Assembly (NCBI RefSeq): GCF_001477625.1
Contig: NZ_CP013692.1
Location: 2,976,001 to 3,040,000, forward strand
Direction of reading: 5' to 3'
Source: Paucibacter sp. KCTC 42545
GTDB lineage: Bacteria > Pseudomonadota > Gammaproteobacteria > Burkholderiales > Burkholderiaceae_C
Length of the DNA stretch: 64,000 nucleotides
Below are positions 27,569 to 38,140 of the stretch, piece by piece. Numbering within the stretch: position 1 is the stretch's first letter; the number at the start of each line of letters is the position of its first letter. The notes beneath the pieces were generated by a model. It saw only the letters and a program-made list of their open reading frames with translations, searched no databases and was not told the DNA's origin. The translations under genes were made by a program, and so were the position numbers.

Positions 27569-28057
27569 TCAGCTGCGAAATTTTTCCAGCGCCTCGCCAC
27601 TGATGCGGCAGATGCGCCAGTCGGGCAGCAAGGTGGCGCCCATGCGCTCGTAAAAGCGGATCGCGGTTTCGTTCCAATCCAGCACGCTCCACTCGAAGCG
27701 ACCGTAGTCACGCTCCAGCGCGATCTGGGCCAAACGGGTCAAGATGCCTTTGCCCAGGCCCGAGCCACGGTGGGCGGGGCGCACATACAGGTCTTCCAGA
27801 TACAGGCCAGGCTTGGCCAGGAAGGTGCTGAAGTTGGTGAAGAAGAGCGCGAAGCCCACTGTCTCGCCATCGATCTCACCGATCAAGGCCTCCACCACCG
27901 GCTTGTCGCCGAAGAGATGCGGGTGGAGCTTGTCGGCGCTCAGCGCCAACATATGCGTGAGGTTCTCGAACTCGGCCAGCTCTTCGATCAAGCTGACCAA
28001 TTGCGGGACATCGGCGGGCGTGGCCGGGCGAATGGCGTAGGGTGGCGTTGAAGTCAT
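27569..28057 (-). CDS. GNAT acetyltransferase, diamine-acetyltransferase-like
   Basis: This 162-residue GNAT protein resembles spermidine/spermine acetyltransferases: IRPATPADVPQLVSLIEELA, a GLYLEDLYVRPAHRGSGLG core with the CoA-binding RGSGLGKG loop, and DWNETAIRFYERMGA. The substrate is not determined; polyamines or thialysine are typical of this group. ATG 28057 is chosen because the family begins right there. It converges with no gene and is divergent from the hydrolase gene. Confidence 0.87.
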   Translation of the reverse strand: MTSTPPYAIRPATPADVPQLVSLIEELAEFENLTHMLALSADKLHPHLFGDKPVVEALIGEIDGETVGFALFFTNFSTFLAKPGLYLEDLYVRPAHRGSGLGKGILTRLAQIALERDYGRFEWSVLDWNETAIRFYERMGATLLPDWRICRISGEALEKFRS

Positions 28058-28166
28058 GCGGGCATTCTGCCTGCCCGGCGCAGCTGTCGGGCCGCAGCCT
28101 TCGGGCGGCGAGCCCTTGTCGCCTGCCCGACATCGGCGCGCCCTTGCCTCCCCTATATTCACTGGC

Positions 28167-29135
28167 ATGACCGAAGCCACTTCTCACTCAAGCGCCCGCC
28201 CCCAAGCAGCTGCCAGCTACACCCCACGCCGCCAGCACCAAAGCCAGTTCCTGACCCTGCGTGGCCTGCGCCATCATGTGCTGAGCTGGGGCGACGCCAG
28301 CCTGGTCACGCCCGACCGCCCGCCGCTGGTGCTGCTGCATGGTTGGATGGATGTGGGCGCTTCGTTCCAGTTCGTGGTCGACGCGCTTGCCGAAGACCGG
28401 CTGGTGATGGCCATGGACTGGCGTGGCTTTGGCCTGAGTGATTGCAGCGGCGCCGACAGCTACTGGTTCCCCGACTACCTGGGCGATCTAGATGCCCTGC
28501 TCAAGGCCATCAGCCCCGATCAAGCGGTGGATCTGCTGGGCCACAGCATGGGCGGCAATGTGGTGATGGCTTACGCCGGCGTGCGCCCGCAGCGCATCCG
28601 CCGCCTGATCAATCTGGAAGGTTTTGGCCTGCCCGATGCTGCGCCCGAATTGGCACCGGATCGGTTGATCCAGTGGCTGGACGAATTGCAGGCGCCGCCC
28701 CAACTCAAGCCCTATGCCAGCTTGGCCGAGGTGGCCGCCCGCCTGATGAAAACCAACCCGCGCCTGGCAGCCGACAAAGCCGCATGGCTGGCGCCGCATT
28801 GGGCGCGTGAAGTCAGCACCGCCCAGGGCAATGCAAGCGGCAGCGAATGGCAGATTCTGGGCGACCCGGCCCACAAGCTCACCAACCCAACGCTGTATCG
28901 CCGCGCCGAAGTCGTGGCCTGCTGGGAACGCATCGCCGCGCCCACGCTGTGGGTGGAAGGCAAGAACACCCAGGTGCTGCGCTGGTTCGGTGATCGTTTT
29001 CCCCGCGACGATTTCGAGCAGCGCATTGCCGTCGTCAAACAGCTGCGCCGCGTGGTTCTGGATGAGGCCGGCCATATGCTGCACCACGACCAACCCGAAG
29101 CCCTGGCGCAAGCGCTGGAAGACTTCTTGCGATGA
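28167..29135 (+). CDS. Alpha/beta-fold hydrolase
   Basis: This 322-residue cytoplasmic hydrolase has the oxyanion region LVLLHGWMDVG, the nucleophile elbow GHSMGG (Ser), and the acid and His late in the chain (TLWVEGKNT; DEAGHMLHHDQPE). The family includes esterases and epoxide or haloalkane hydrolases, and the substrate cannot be inferred. ATG 28167 is followed by a 30-residue flexible N-terminus. Divergent from a GNAT gene. Confidence 0.9.
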   Translation: MTEATSHSSARPQAAASYTPRRQHQSQFLTLRGLRHHVLSWGDASLVTPDRPPLVLLHGWMDVGASFQFVVDALAEDRLVMAMDWRGFGLSDCSGADSYWFPDYLGDLDALLKAISPDQAVDLLGHSMGGNVVMAYAGVRPQRIRRLINLEGFGLPDAAPELAPDRLIQWLDELQAPPQLKPYASLAEVAARLMKTNPRLAADKAAWLAPHWAREVSTAQGNASGSEWQILGDPAHKLTNPTLYRRAEVVACWERIAAPTLWVEGKNTQVLRWFGDRFPRDDFEQRIAVVKQLRRVVLDEAGHMLHHDQPEALAQALEDFLR

Positions 29136-29139
29136 AAAC

Positions 29140-29454
29140 TTAAGGACGCTCCGCGCCCTCGGCCTGCAGCAGCGCGGCCGTCTGCGCATCCAGCCGCCCC
29201 ATCGCCCAAGCGTAAAAGGCCACGATCAGGCAGAACACCATCAAGGCGCCTTGCGAGGCGACCCAAAAGCCAAAAGGCCAGCCGAAGAAATTGAAGGACA
29301 GGTCGCGGGCAAAGTAAATCAGCCCGAAGCTGGCCAGCGCCCACAGCAGCAAGAGCACCGCGGTGAGCCGGCAAGTGCGGCGCCAATAGGCCTGCAGCAG
29401 CCGAGCGCGGGGCTGCGTGCGGCGGCTCAAATCCTCGTAATCGGGCATTTCCAT
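29140..29454 (-). CDS. DUF4212 protein (small subunit of sodium/solute symporter)
   Basis: This protein of about 104 residues has two membrane helices. It carries the DUF4212 signature: QAYWRRTCRLTAVLLLLWAL, then ARDLSFNFFGWPFGFWVASQ, then VFCLIVAFYAWAM. In known loci this small subunit is encoded next to a large ActP/DhlC-type solute:sodium symporter. None is adjacent here: prfB is upstream on the other strand and a hydrolase downstream. The start (29454 or 29448) is uncertain. Confidence 0.85.
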   Translation of the reverse strand: MEMPDYEDLSRRTQPRARLLQAYWRRTCRLTAVLLLLWALASFGLIYFARDLSFNFFGWPFGFWVASQGALMVFCLIVAFYAWAMGRLDAQTAALLQAEGAERP

Positions 29455-29618
29455 GGGCTTGCAGTGTGCCGCAGTTTGGCGCCACTTTGCCAAGCCGCTG
29501 CCTGAGCTGGGCCGCTCATGTAAAAATGCTGAATTGTTCGCGCGCGCGGCCGCCCTGCATCGGGGCCCCGAGCCAGCCGAAAAAGACCGCCGCGAAACTA
29601 GCTCTGACAGGATCCCTC

Positions 29619-30723
29619 ATGGACATCGAACGCATCAACACCATCGGCACCACCTTGGCCGACCTGACAGCGCGTACTGACGCGCTAAGGGGGTATCTTT
29701 GACTACGATCGCAAAGCACTGCGACTGAACGAAGTCAATGCCGCGCTGGAGAACCCCAGCGTCTGGAACGAGCCCAAGCGCGCCCAGGAACTGGGCAAGG
29801 AAAAGCGCACGCTCGAGAACGTGGTCAGCACCATCGACCACCTGACCAGCAACCTCGCTGACAGCAGCGAGTTGTACGAGATGGTCAAGGAAGAGCAAGA
29901 CTTCGACGGCTTGGAAGCCATCGAGGGCGACGCCGCCAAGCTCAACGAGATCGTTGAACAGCTGGAATTCCGCCGCATGTTCAACAACCCGGCCGACCCC
30001 AGCAACTGCTTCATCGACATCCAAGCCGGCGCCGGTGGCACTGAGGCCTGCGACTGGGCCAGCATGCTGCTGCGCCAGTACCTGAAGTACTGCGAGCGCA
30101 AGGGCTTCACCGCCACGCTGGAAGACGAAACCGCGGGCGATGTGGCCGGCATCAAGAGCGCCACCATCAAGGTGGAAGGCGAGTACGCCTTCGGCCTGCT
30201 GCGCACCGAAACCGGCGTGCACCGCCTGGTGCGCAAGAGCCCGTTCGACAGCTCGGGTGGACGCCACACCAGCTTTGCCTCGCTCTTCGTCTACCCGGAA
30301 ATTGATGACTCGATCGAGATCGACATCAACCCGGCCGACGTGCGCACCGACACCTTCCGCGCCTCCGGCGCCGGTGGTCAGCACATCAACAAGACCGACT
30401 CGGCCGTGCGCCTCACGCACATCCCGACCGGCATCGTGGTGCAGTGCCAAGACGGCCGTAGCCAGCACAGCAACCGCGATGTGGCCTGGAAGCGCCTGCG
30501 TTCGCGCCTGTACGACCACGAGATGCGCAAGCGCGCTGAAGAACAGCAAAAGCTCGAAGACACCAAGACCGATGTGGGCTGGGGTCACCAAATTCGCAGC
30601 TATGTGCTGGACCAAAGCCGCATCAAGGACTTGCGTACCAACTACGAAACTTCGGCCACGCAGAAGGTGCTGGACGGAGATTTGGATGCGTTCATTTCTG
30701 CCAGCCTGAAGCAAGGCGTCTGA
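29619..30723 (+). CDS. prfB: Peptide chain release factor 2 (programmed +1 frameshift)
   Basis: RF2 terminates translation at UGA and UAA. The first 27 codons ([20 protein letters not shown]...) end at an in-frame TGA at 29700. A +1 shift joins them to the long frame, giving about 367 residues. The main frame shows the anticodon-mimic SPF ([15 protein letters not shown]) and the catalytic GGQ ([20 protein letters not shown]). The shift gives autoregulation: low RF2 favours frameshifting. It is followed by a terminator, so not co-transcribed with pepN. Confidence 0.97.
29689..29703 (+). other. prfB programmed frameshift site
   Basis: AGGGGG (internal Shine-Dalgarno-like) is followed by TAT CTT TGA C. 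The CTT TGA slip site and spacing are the classical bacterial RF2 recoding signal. Confidence 0.95.
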
Positions 30724-30759
30724 GGCCACAAGCCGCACTCGCCTGCAAACACCAGCAAC

Positions 30760-30787
30760 GCGGCGCTCACTGGCGCCGCCTTTTTTT
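30760..30787 (+). terminator. Rho-independent terminator after prfB
   Basis: GCGGCGC stem pairing with GCGCCGC across a six-base loop, followed by seven T residues, 37 bases after the prfB stop. Confidence 0.88.
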
Positions 30788-30808
30788 CACACCCCGAGGA
30801 TGCCCGCC

Positions 30809-33502
30809 ATGCGTGAAGGCAATGCCACCCTGATTCGCCGCGAAGACTATCAAGCCCCCGCGTTCTGGATTCGCACCGTTGACCTGAGCTTTGATCTGGA
30901 CCCGGCCAAGACCCTGGTCACCGCCAAGATGCAGATCGAGCGCAACCAGGCCGTCGCCCACGGCGCCCTCCGCCTGCACGGCGAAGAGCTGAACCTGCTG
31001 CGCTGCTTGATCAACGGCGAGAGCGTGTCCTTCCGCCAGGAAGGCCATGAGCTGATCATCGACAACGCGCCCGACGCTGACTTCACGCTGGAGCTGCGCA
31101 ACACCTGCGCGCCCGAGAAGAACACCACGCTCAACGGCCTCTACACCTCGGGTGGCAGCTTCTTCACGCAGTGCGAGGCCGAAGGCTTCCGCCGCATCAC
31201 CTACTTCCTGGACCGCCCCGATGTGATGGCCGTCTACACCGTGACGCTGCGCGCCGACAAGGCCAAGTATCCGGTGCTGCTGAGCAATGGCAATTTGCTG
31301 GACTCAGGCGATCTGGACGCCACGCGTCACTTCGCCAAATGGCATGACCCCTTCCCCAAGCCCAGCTATTTGTTCGCCCTGGTGGCGGGCGACTTGGTGG
31401 CACGCGAGCAGCGCATCCGCACCCGCGCCGGCAAGGACCACCTGCTGCAGGTGTTTGTGCGCCGCGGCGACCTGGAGAAGACCGAGCACGCGATGAACTC
31501 GCTGATCGCCTCCATCGTCTGGGACGAAGCGCGCTTCAAGCTGCCGCTGGATCTGGAACGCTTCATGGTCGTCGGCGTGTCCGACTTCAATATGGGCGCG
31601 ATGGAGAACAAGGGTCTCAACATCTTCAACACCTCGGCCCTGCTGGCTTCTGCCGCCACCGCCACCGACACCGACTTCAACCGCATCGAGTCCATCGTTG
31701 CGCACGAATACTTCCACAACTGGACCGGCAACCGCGTCACCTGCCGCGACTGGTTCCAGCTCTCGCTCAAGGAAGGCCTGACCGTCTTCCGCGACCAAGA
31801 GTTCAGCATGGACATGGCCGGCAGCCCCAGCGCCCGCGCCGTCTGCCGCATTGCCGATGTGCGCCAGCTGCGTGCCGCCCAGTTCCCCGAGGACTCGGGC
31901 GCCATGGCTCACCCGGTGCGCCCGGACAGCTATTCCGAAATCAACAACTTCTACACCGCCACGGTCTACGACAAGGGCTCGGAAGTCGTGCGCATGTACC
32001 AGACCCTGGTCGGCCGCGCCGGTTTCGAGAAGGGCATGAGCTTGTACTTCGAGCGTCATGACGGCCAGGCCGTGACCTGCGATGACTTTGCGGCCGCGAT
32101 TGCCGACGCCAACCCCGGCTCGGCCCTGAGCACACGCCTGGACGCCTTCAAGCGCTGGTACTCGCAAGCCGGCACGCCGCGCCTTCAAGCCCGTGGTGTG
32201 TATGACGCTGCCGCGCAGACCTACACCCTGACGCTGACGCAACACAACCCCGCCACCCCAGGCCAAGAGCACAAGCTGCCCCAGGTGATCCCGGTGGCAC
32301 TGGGCCTGCTGAGCCAAGAGGGTCAGGTCTTGCCCCTGCAACTGCAAGGCTCGGCCGAGGTGCTGAACGAGCAAGTGCTGGTGCTGGAAGAAGCGCAGCA
32401 AACCTTCGTTTTCGTCAATGTGGCCAGCGCCCCTGTGCCTTCGCTGCTGCGCGGTTTCTCCGCCCCGGTGGTGCTGGACGATGGCCTGAGCGACGCCGAA
32501 CTGCTGGTGCTGCTGCAGCACGATGTGGACGCCTTCAACCGCTGGGAAGCCGGCCAACGCCTGGCGCTGAACCGCATCCTGGCGGCAGTGCGCAGCGGCA
32601 CCCCTCTGCAATTGGACAGAGCCTACCTCGACGCCGTGCGCGCCGTGCTGCGCCACCCCGAGCTGGACGCCGCCTTCAAGGAAATCACCCTGACGCTGCC
32701 CGGCGAAGCCTATGTAGCCGAGCAGCTGGACGTGGTGGACCCGCAAGCCATCCACGCCGCTGTGGACGCCGCCCAGGTGCAACTGGCCGCCGCCCTGCGC
32801 GAAGACTGGGTGGCCGCGTTCGAAGCCAACCAGATCAAGGGCGGCTACACGCCCGACCCGGTGTCCAGCGGCAAGCGCGCCCTGGCCAATTTGGCCCTGA
32901 GCATGCTGGTGCTTGACGCGCAAGCGAGCCAAGACACCGTCTGGCCCGGCCGCGCCTACCAGCGCTTCAAGGACGCCGGCAATATGACCGACCGCCTGGG
33001 TGCCCTGTCGGCCCTGGTCGGCGCCCATGCCGAGCTGGCCGAGCCTGCGCTGGCCCGCTTCCACGAGCTGTTCAGCAAAGACCCCCTGGTGATCGACAAG
33101 TGGTTCGCCCTGCAAGGCCGCACCCCGGAGCGCGATGGCCGCACCTTCGCCCGCGTGCGCCAGCTGCTGCAGCACCCCGACTTCACGCTGAAGAACCCCA
33201 ACCGCGCACGCAGCCTGATCTTCTCGCTGTGCATGTTCAACCCAGCCGCTTTCCACCGCGCTGATGCCGCGGGCTATGTGTTCTGGGCCGAACAGGTCTT
33301 GGCGCTGGACGCCATCAACCCACAAATCGCCAGCCGCCTGGCCCGCGTGATGGACCGCTGGAATGTGCTGGCCGAGCCTTACCGCAGCGCCGCCCTGCTG
33401 GCCATCCAGCGCGTGGCCGCCAAGGCCGACTTGTCGGTCAATGTGCGCGAAGTCATTACCCGCGCCCTGGCTTCGGCTCCCGATCAAACTCCAACGGCCT
33501 AA
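30809..33502 (+). CDS. pepN: Aminopeptidase N
   Basis: This M1-family zinc aminopeptidase removes N-terminal residues from peptides. The 897-residue protein has the substrate motif GAMEN, the zinc site [11 protein letters not shown] (first His about residue 299) with the third ligand in [13 protein letters not shown], and the C-terminal PepN helical domain ([20 protein letters not shown]). ATG 30809 gives the family-like start [14 protein letters not shown] and has GAGG nine bases upstream; ATG 30800 overlaps that site. It is four bases from fbp and probably co-transcribed. Confidence 0.97.
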   Translation: MREGNATLIRREDYQAPAFWIRTVDLSFDLDPAKTLVTAKMQIERNQAVAHGALRLHGEELNLLRCLINGESVSFRQEGHELIIDNAPDADFTLELRNTCAPEKNTTLNGLYTSGGSFFTQCEAEGFRRITYFLDRPDVMAVYTVTLRADKAKYPVLLSNGNLLDSGDLDATRHFAKWHDPFPKPSYLFALVAGDLVAREQRIRTRAGKDHLLQVFVRRGDLEKTEHAMNSLIASIVWDEARFKLPLDLERFMVVGVSDFNMGAMENKGLNIFNTSALLASAATATDTDFNRIESIVAHEYFHNWTGNRVTCRDWFQLSLKEGLTVFRDQEFSMDMAGSPSARAVCRIADVRQLRAAQFPEDSGAMAHPVRPDSYSEINNFYTATVYDKGSEVVRMYQTLVGRAGFEKGMSLYFERHDGQAVTCDDFAAAIADANPGSALSTRLDAFKRWYSQAGTPRLQARGVYDAAAQTYTLTLTQHNPATPGQEHKLPQVIPVALGLLSQEGQVLPLQLQGSAEVLNEQVLVLEEAQQTFVFVNVASAPVPSLLRGFSAPVVLDDGLSDAELLVLLQHDVDAFNRWEAGQRLALNRILAAVRSGTPLQLDRAYLDAVRAVLRHPELDAAFKEITLTLPGEAYVAEQLDVVDPQAIHAAVDAAQVQLAAALREDWVAAFEANQIKGGYTPDPVSSGKRALANLALSMLVLDAQASQDTVWPGRAYQRFKDAGNMTDRLGALSALVGAHAELAEPALARFHELFSKDPLVIDKWFALQGRTPERDGRTFARVRQLLQHPDFTLKNPNRARSLIFSLCMFNPAAFHRADAAGYVFWAEQVLALDAINPQIASRLARVMDRWNVLAEPYRSAALLAIQRVAAKADLSVNVREVITRALASAPDQTPTA

Positions 33503-33506
33503 CATC

Positions 33507-34520
33507 ATGACCCGACGCATCAGCCTGACCCAATACCTGATCGAACAGCAGCGCCAGCATGGCCACATCCCGCAAGAACTGCGCTTGTTGATTGAAGTGG
33601 TGGCACGCGCCTGCAAGCGCATTGCCATCAGCGTCAACAAGGGCGCTCTGGGCGAGGTGCTGGGCACTGCCGGCAGCGAGAACGTGCAGGGCGAAGTTCA
33701 GAAAAAGCTCGACATCATCGCCAACGAGGTGCTGATCGAAGCCAATGAATGGGGCGGCCACCTGGCGGCCATGGCCTCCGAGGAAATGGAAGGCATCTAT
33801 GTGGTGCCCAACCGCTTCCCGCAGGGCGAATACCTCTTGATGTTCGACCCGCTGGACGGCTCGTCGAATATCGACGTCAACGTCAGCATCGGCACCATCT
33901 TCTCGGTGCTGAAAAAGCCCGAAGGCTCGGCCGGCGTCTGCGAGGCCGACTTCCTGCAACCCGGCAATCAACAAGCCGCTGCCGGCTACTGCGTCTACGG
34001 CCCGCAAACCACCCTGGTGCTGACTGTGGGCGACGGCGTGGTGATGTTCACCCTGGACCGCGAGCAAGGCTCTTTTGTCTTGACCGAGAGCGACGTCAAG
34101 ATCCCCGAAGACACCAAAGAGTTCGCCATCAATATGTCGAATATGCGCCACTGGGATGCCCCAATGAAGCGCTATATCGACGAATGCCTGGAAGGCAGCA
34201 CCGGCGTGCGCGGCAAGGACTTCAATATGCGCTGGATCGCCTCCATGGTGGCCGATGTGCATCGCATCTTGACCCGCGGCGGCGTCTTCATGTACCCCTG
34301 GGACAAGCGCGAGCCCAACAAGGCCGGCAAGCTGCGCCTGATGTACGAAGCCAACCCCATGGCCTTCTTGGTTGAGCAAGCCGGTGGCGCCGCCACCAAC
34401 GCCCGCCAGCGCATTCTGGACCTGCAACCCAGCCAGCTGCATGAGCGCGTGTCCGTCGTTCTGGGCTCCAAGAACGAAGTCGAGCAGGTCACCCGCTATC
34501 ACCTGGAAGCCGGCAAATAA
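33507..34520 (+). CDS. fbp: Fructose-1,6-bisphosphatase class 1
   Basis: This enzyme hydrolyses fructose 1,6-bisphosphate to fructose 6-phosphate in gluconeogenesis. The 337-residue protein shows the metal-binding [13 protein letters not shown], the MSNMRHWD region, and the substrate motif [14 protein letters not shown] with [11 protein letters not shown]. Length is typical of proteobacterial class 1 enzymes. Start ATG 33507 is four bases after the pepN stop. An AAGCCCAA/TTGGGCTT hairpin at 34537-34570 follows, overlapping the promoter of tRNA-Thr. Confidence 0.97.
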   Translation: MTRRISLTQYLIEQQRQHGHIPQELRLLIEVVARACKRIAISVNKGALGEVLGTAGSENVQGEVQKKLDIIANEVLIEANEWGGHLAAMASEEMEGIYVVPNRFPQGEYLLMFDPLDGSSNIDVNVSIGTIFSVLKKPEGSAGVCEADFLQPGNQQAAAGYCVYGPQTTLVLTVGDGVVMFTLDREQGSFVLTESDVKIPEDTKEFAINMSNMRHWDAPMKRYIDECLEGSTGVRGKDFNMRWIASMVADVHRILTRGGVFMYPWDKREPNKAGKLRLMYEANPMAFLVEQAGGAATNARQRILDLQPSQLHERVSVVLGSKNEVEQVTRYHLEAGK

Positions 34521-34573
34521 GCCAGTGCCGAAACAAAAGCCCAATATTTCTCTGCTAGAATTTTGGGCTTGAT

Positions 34574-34649
34574 GCCGGTGTAGCTCAGTCGGTAGAGCAG
34601 CTCATTCGTAATGAGAAGGTCGGGTGTTCGATTCATCTCTCCGGCACCA
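34574..34649 (+). tRNA. tRNA-Thr (anticodon CGT)
   Basis: The 76-nt cloverleaf has acceptor GCCGGTG / CTCCGGC (one mismatch), D-stem GCTC/GAGC, anticodon loop TTCGTAA, T-arm GGGTG-TTCGATT-CATCT with G-U pairs, discriminator A and encoded CCA. A TAGAAT -10 box lies at 34555-34560. The 3' half (from the anticodon loop) is the attachment site of a genomic island and is repeated at 40442-40490. Confidence 0.93.
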
Positions 34650-34652
34650 ATA
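34604..34652 (+). repeat. attL of tRNA-Thr genomic island
   Basis: The 49-bp sequence starting ATTCGTAATGAG and ending GGCACCAATA recurs identically at 40442-40490 in direct orientation. It comprises the anticodon loop to the 3' end of tRNA-Thr plus three bases. Confidence 0.93.
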
Positions 34653-35268
34653 AAATCAAACACTTAGCCAACCTCGCAAGGGTTGGCTTTGTTGTTTCTG
34701 GGCATCATGTAGCCACCATGTAGCCGCCAGTACGGCTTTTCCAGCTCGTATTGGCCTACGTCATCGCCTAACCACAGCCTTGCAGGGCCACACCGTGAGA
34801 CCTCCCGAAGCGGAGGACTTGCACCGTCGCGAAGTACACGGCTTCCCAAATGGAGGACTACGGAGTCGGCCCTGCTATCTGCTTCGCGGGGTACTGCTCT
34901 GGATTGACCCAGTGCGAAAAGGTGAGGCGCATCCATCTGACTACTTCGACCGTACTGCGCAGTCGCCAACAAACTTCCGCTTCGCAGCTCTTAAGCGACT
35001 ATGACGCGACAGAGCAAACAACCGACGCCATGAGAATCTTCCCAGCGCTCTATGCGCGGCAATCGCCCGCTTCTCAGGCATTTGCCCCCCATTCGCGGGA
35101 GTAGGCGTATCGCACCCACTTGAGGCCCATTCCCTGTACATGGGATGCTTCGAGGTCAGCTCTTGACTTGAAATTTAAGACTTGACCCAGAGTCTGTTTC
35201 GTCCGCTTTCACGCACTCCTAGAATGCACCAATGTCATCAGGCCACTAGAGCCTAAGGGAGGAATTAA
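34653..35268. other. Non-coding left end of island
   Basis: These 616 bases have no supported gene. The stretch includes a terminator-like hairpin for tRNA-Thr (GCCAACC ... GGTTGGC, 34668-34688, then T-rich) and the putative integrase arm repeat at 34706-34725. The rest is mixed and may be degraded element DNA. Confidence 0.5.
34706..34725 (+). repeat. 20-bp island-end repeat, left copy
   Basis: CATGTAGCCACCATGTAGCC is itself a doubled CATGTAGCC. An identical copy occurs at 40290-40309 just upstream of the integrase remnant. Position and pairing suggest an integrase arm-binding site. Confidence 0.65.
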
Positions 35269-36063
35269 ATGAAGTGCAGTTCACATGCTATTTGGGCGCT
35301 AACGCTTGTTTGCATCATGTCACTGACAGGATGCTCGAACAAACCCCCCGGGTGTAGCAGTCCTGAAGCCGCCGAAACCTCAAGGAGAATTATTGTCGAT
35401 GGAATAATTGATGCCCATCCGAATATGGCAAACAGCACGGTAGGAAACGGGGCGGCTTACTTTAGAGAATTCCTCGATACCATGAAAATTTCGTGGTCAC
35501 AGGTCGTTTCAAACGGCTATGACGACAAAGCACAGAAATTCTCATGTGAAGGTCTTTTGACCATCACCCTCATTGACGGTTCCGCCATAACAAAGCAAAC
35601 GGAATTTAGCACCCAACGCACCGCCGACGGGAAAGACTTCCTTGTTGCGTTAAGAGGTGCAGCATCACTGATCGATAAAATTGGCATCAAAGCCGCTGTC
35701 CATACCGTAAATAAACTCGGAATTGAAATCAAGAAATCCGAAGGCGAAAGCGATCAATATATTGGCTCCTACACCGGAAAGGGAGAGGGTGAAGTTGAGC
35801 TAAAAATCAAACAAGGACAGATAGTCGATCAGTATCGGGTATCCATGAGCACAGCAACAGAGGGATGTGCAGGGTCTGCAGAAGGAGTCGGAGTTCGAGT
35901 CGGGCACATCCTAAATATCACCGCAAGAGATGGGGAGGACATTTGCAAAGTGAAGGCCGAGTTCACTACCAATGGCGCCGTAATTTTGGAAGAAGTAGAC
36001 GGTTGCTCATTCTTTCATGGCGCAGCTTGCGGTTTTTCGGGCCAGCTACACAAGAAGAACTGA
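35269..36063 (+). CDS. Lipoprotein of unknown function
   Basis: This 264-residue protein has a lipoprotein signal ending in the lipobox MSLTGC, so it is probably anchored in a membrane facing the periplasm. The mature part is beta-rich with several cysteines (PPGCSS, FSCEG, EGCAGS, DICKV, DGCSFFHGAACGF), suggesting disulfides. A strong GGGAGGA site precedes ATG 35269. The gene is clearly lower in GC than its core neighbours, consistent with recent acquisition. Family not recognised. Confidence 0.72.
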   Translation: MKCSSHAIWALTLVCIMSLTGCSNKPPGCSSPEAAETSRRIIVDGIIDAHPNMANSTVGNGAAYFREFLDTMKISWSQVVSNGYDDKAQKFSCEGLLTITLIDGSAITKQTEFSTQRTADGKDFLVALRGAASLIDKIGIKAAVHTVNKLGIEIKKSEGESDQYIGSYTGKGEGEVELKIKQGQIVDQYRVSMSTATEGCAGSAEGVGVRVGHILNITARDGEDICKVKAEFTTNGAVILEEVDGCSFFHGAACGFSGQLHKKN

Positions 36064-36252
36064 TTTTTTAATATTCAACAACTCCTGTCCGCAAGATGAA
36101 TAATTAATTCGTCAAAGTTACTTCGACTTGCCGACCGCAGTTCTAGCGTTAGAACTAGCGCTGGGCCTTGCGGGCCTTGAGGGTGAGGCTTGAATACTAT
36201 CCGGCTAACGGGACGGCATCCACCTATGCCGCGCAGTCCTAGCAGGAGGCCC

Positions 36253-36402
36253 ATGTTTTCGGTAGTTCGATTTGAGCTAAAACGAGCAGTGCGGCCTGTA
36301 GGCGTGGCCCTTTCCGTGCCTAAGCCCGAAACTTTCGCCCTCGTGCTTGCCGGGCTTAGCCTAATCGTAGGTATGACGCGTCGTCGCACCAATCAAAAGT
36401 GA
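36253..36402 (+). pseudogene. C-terminal fragment of a PEP-CTERM protein
   Basis: Only the tail of a surface-sorted protein is left: the motif VPKPETFALVLAGLSLIVGM followed by TRRRTNQK and a stop, i.e. PEP-like motif, hydrophobic helix and basic end. The residues before it (MFSVVRFELKRAVRPVG) do not look like a PEP-CTERM body. The terminator 27 bases downstream probably belonged to the original gene. A remnant inside the tRNA-Thr island. Confidence 0.6.
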
Positions 36403-36428
36403 CCTGTTAGGCTTGCACCTCGCTGAAA

Positions 36429-36456
36429 AACCGGCTTAAGTGGCCGGTTCTTTTTT
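36429..36456 (+). terminator. Rho-independent terminator
   Basis: AACCGGC-TTAAGTG-GCCGGTT hairpin followed by six T residues, downstream of the PEP-CTERM fragment and about 70 bases before hsdM. Confidence 0.85.
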
Positions 36457-36526
36457 GCCTTTGAGCTACCAACTTCGAAAATCCGAAGCTGCGAACATTG
36501 CCCTCCCCTCTCTGAACCCCGTATCC

Positions 36527-38140
36527 ATGTCCAATCAGCTCAACCTTGAAGCCCTCGAATCGTGGCTCTGGGAGTCCGCCAACATCCTGCGCGGCTCCAT
36601 CGACTCGTCGGACTTCAAGAACTACATCTTCGGTCTACTGTTCCTCAAGCGCTTCAACGACGTGTTCGAGGAGCGTGTTGCCCAGTTGATGCAGGCCGAG
36701 GGCCTGAGCGCGGCTGAGGCCGAGGAAGAGGTCGAAGACAAGTGGGGGCACTTCCCCGGCACGGCCCGCTGGCCCGACCTGATTGCCCGCACCGAGAACA
36801 TCGGCGAGGCCCTGGACAAGGCGTTCGCCACCATCGAAGCGAACAACCCCGAACTGCAGCACGTGCTGACCGCCACCCAGTACGGCGACAAGCGCGTGCT
36901 GTCCGACGCCACCCTGCAGCGGCTGCTCCGCCACTTCAACCAATACAAGCTGGGCAATGCTGACCTCTACAAAGCGGACATGCTGGGCGACGCCTATGAG
37001 TACCTGATTAAGCAGTTCGCCGACGACGCAGGCAAGAAGGGTGGGGAGTTCTACACGCCTAAGGCGGTGGTGCAATTGGTGGTGGAACTCATCGACCCGC
37101 AGCCCGGCCACAGCGTGTACGACCCCACTTGCGGCAGCGGCGGTATGCTAGTGGAAAGCGCCCACCACATCGCCAACCTGCCGGGCGGCCTGCTGTTGGG
37201 GGCCAAGCCCAATGTGCTGCTTTTTGGGCAGGAAAAGAACCTTGGCACATGGGCCATCGCTAAGCTGAACCTCTACCTTCACAACATGCGGGCGGAGATT
37301 GAGCGCGGCGACACCTTGGTCGAACCCAAACACCTCGATGGCGACTACCTGAGGACCTTTGACCGAGTCATTGCCAACCCGCCGTTCTCGGCCAAGCAAT
37401 GGTGGTCACCGCTGGAACTGGCCAATGAGGCAGAGCAGGGCGGCGACAAGAAGCCCAAGGCGCCGAACTACAAGCAGGTCAATGACCCCTACGGTCGCTT
37501 TGTCTACGGCATCCCGCCGCGTGGCTATGCCGACCTCGCCTTCGCCCAGCACATGCTGGCCAGCCTCAAAGCCGATGGCCGCATGGGCATCATCTTGCCG
37601 CACGGGGTGCTGTTCCGCAGTGGCGAAGAAGGCAAGATTCGCGAGGGCCTGCTGTTCGGCACCGACTCTGCCAGCGGCAATCAATCCGGCGACCTCATCG
37701 AGGCCGTAATTGGCCTGCCAAAGGCCCTGTTCTACAACACCGGCATTCCGGCCTGCGTGCTCGTCCTGAACAAACGCAAGCCTGCTGCGCTCAAGGGCAA
37801 GGTCATCATCATCGACGCCAGCCGCGACTACCTTGAAGGCAAGGCCCAGAACAGCCTGCGTGCTGAGGACATCGCCCACATCGCCAGTACGCACAAGGCG
37901 GCTTTCAAGCACCAAACCGAGGTGGAGAACTATTGCCGCGTGGTCTCGCTGGACGAAATTCGCAGCAACGACGGAAACCTCAACATTGCCCGATATATCG
38001 ACAACGGCGAGACCGAAGAGACCGTCGATGTGGTGGCCACCTTGGCGCAGTTGGCAGCACTAGCCGAAGAAGAAGCACAGGTTGATGAGCGCCTGAACGG
38101 TTTTTTGGCTGAGCTTGGTTTGCTGGAGACTCAAGGATGA
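36527..38140 (+). CDS. hsdM: Type I restriction-modification system methyltransferase subunit HsdM
   Basis: This is the M subunit of a type I R-M complex, adding a methyl group to adenine at the site chosen by HsdS. The 537-residue protein has the N-terminal HsdM helical domain (NILRGSIDSSDFKNYIFGLL), the SAM-binding DPTCGSGGML after KGGEFYTPKAVV, and the N6-adenine motif NPPFSAKQWW. It overlaps hsdS by four bases (ATGA). ATG 36527 gives MSNQLNLEALES. The enzyme looks intact, but its partner HsdS is truncated and no hsdR is present. Confidence 0.95.
   Translation: MSNQLNLEALESWLWESANILRGSIDSSDFKNYIFGLLFLKRFNDVFEERVAQLMQAEGLSAAEAEEEVEDKWGHFPGTARWPDLIARTENIGEALDKAFATIEANNPELQHVLTATQYGDKRVLSDATLQRLLRHFNQYKLGNADLYKADMLGDAYEYLIKQFADDAGKKGGEFYTPKAVVQLVVELIDPQPGHSVYDPTCGSGGMLVESAHHIANLPGGLLLGAKPNVLLFGQEKNLGTWAIAKLNLYLHNMRAEIERGDTLVEPKHLDGDYLRTFDRVIANPPFSAKQWWSPLELANEAEQGGDKKPKAPNYKQVNDPYGRFVYGIPPRGYADLAFAQHMLASLKADGRMGIILPHGVLFRSGEEGKIREGLLFGTDSASGNQSGDLIEAVIGLPKALFYNTGIPACVLVLNKRKPAALKGKVIIIDASRDYLEGKAQNSLRAEDIAHIASTHKAAFKHQTEVENYCRVVSLDEIRSNDGNLNIARYIDNGETEETVDVVATLAQLAALAEEEAQVDERLNGFLAELGLLETQG

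Noticed and set aside
31304..33667. 787-residue minus-strand frame
   Set aside because: Antisense of pepN, which has all catalytic motifs on the plus strand.
33456..34544. 362-residue minus-strand frame
   Set aside because: Antisense of fbp.
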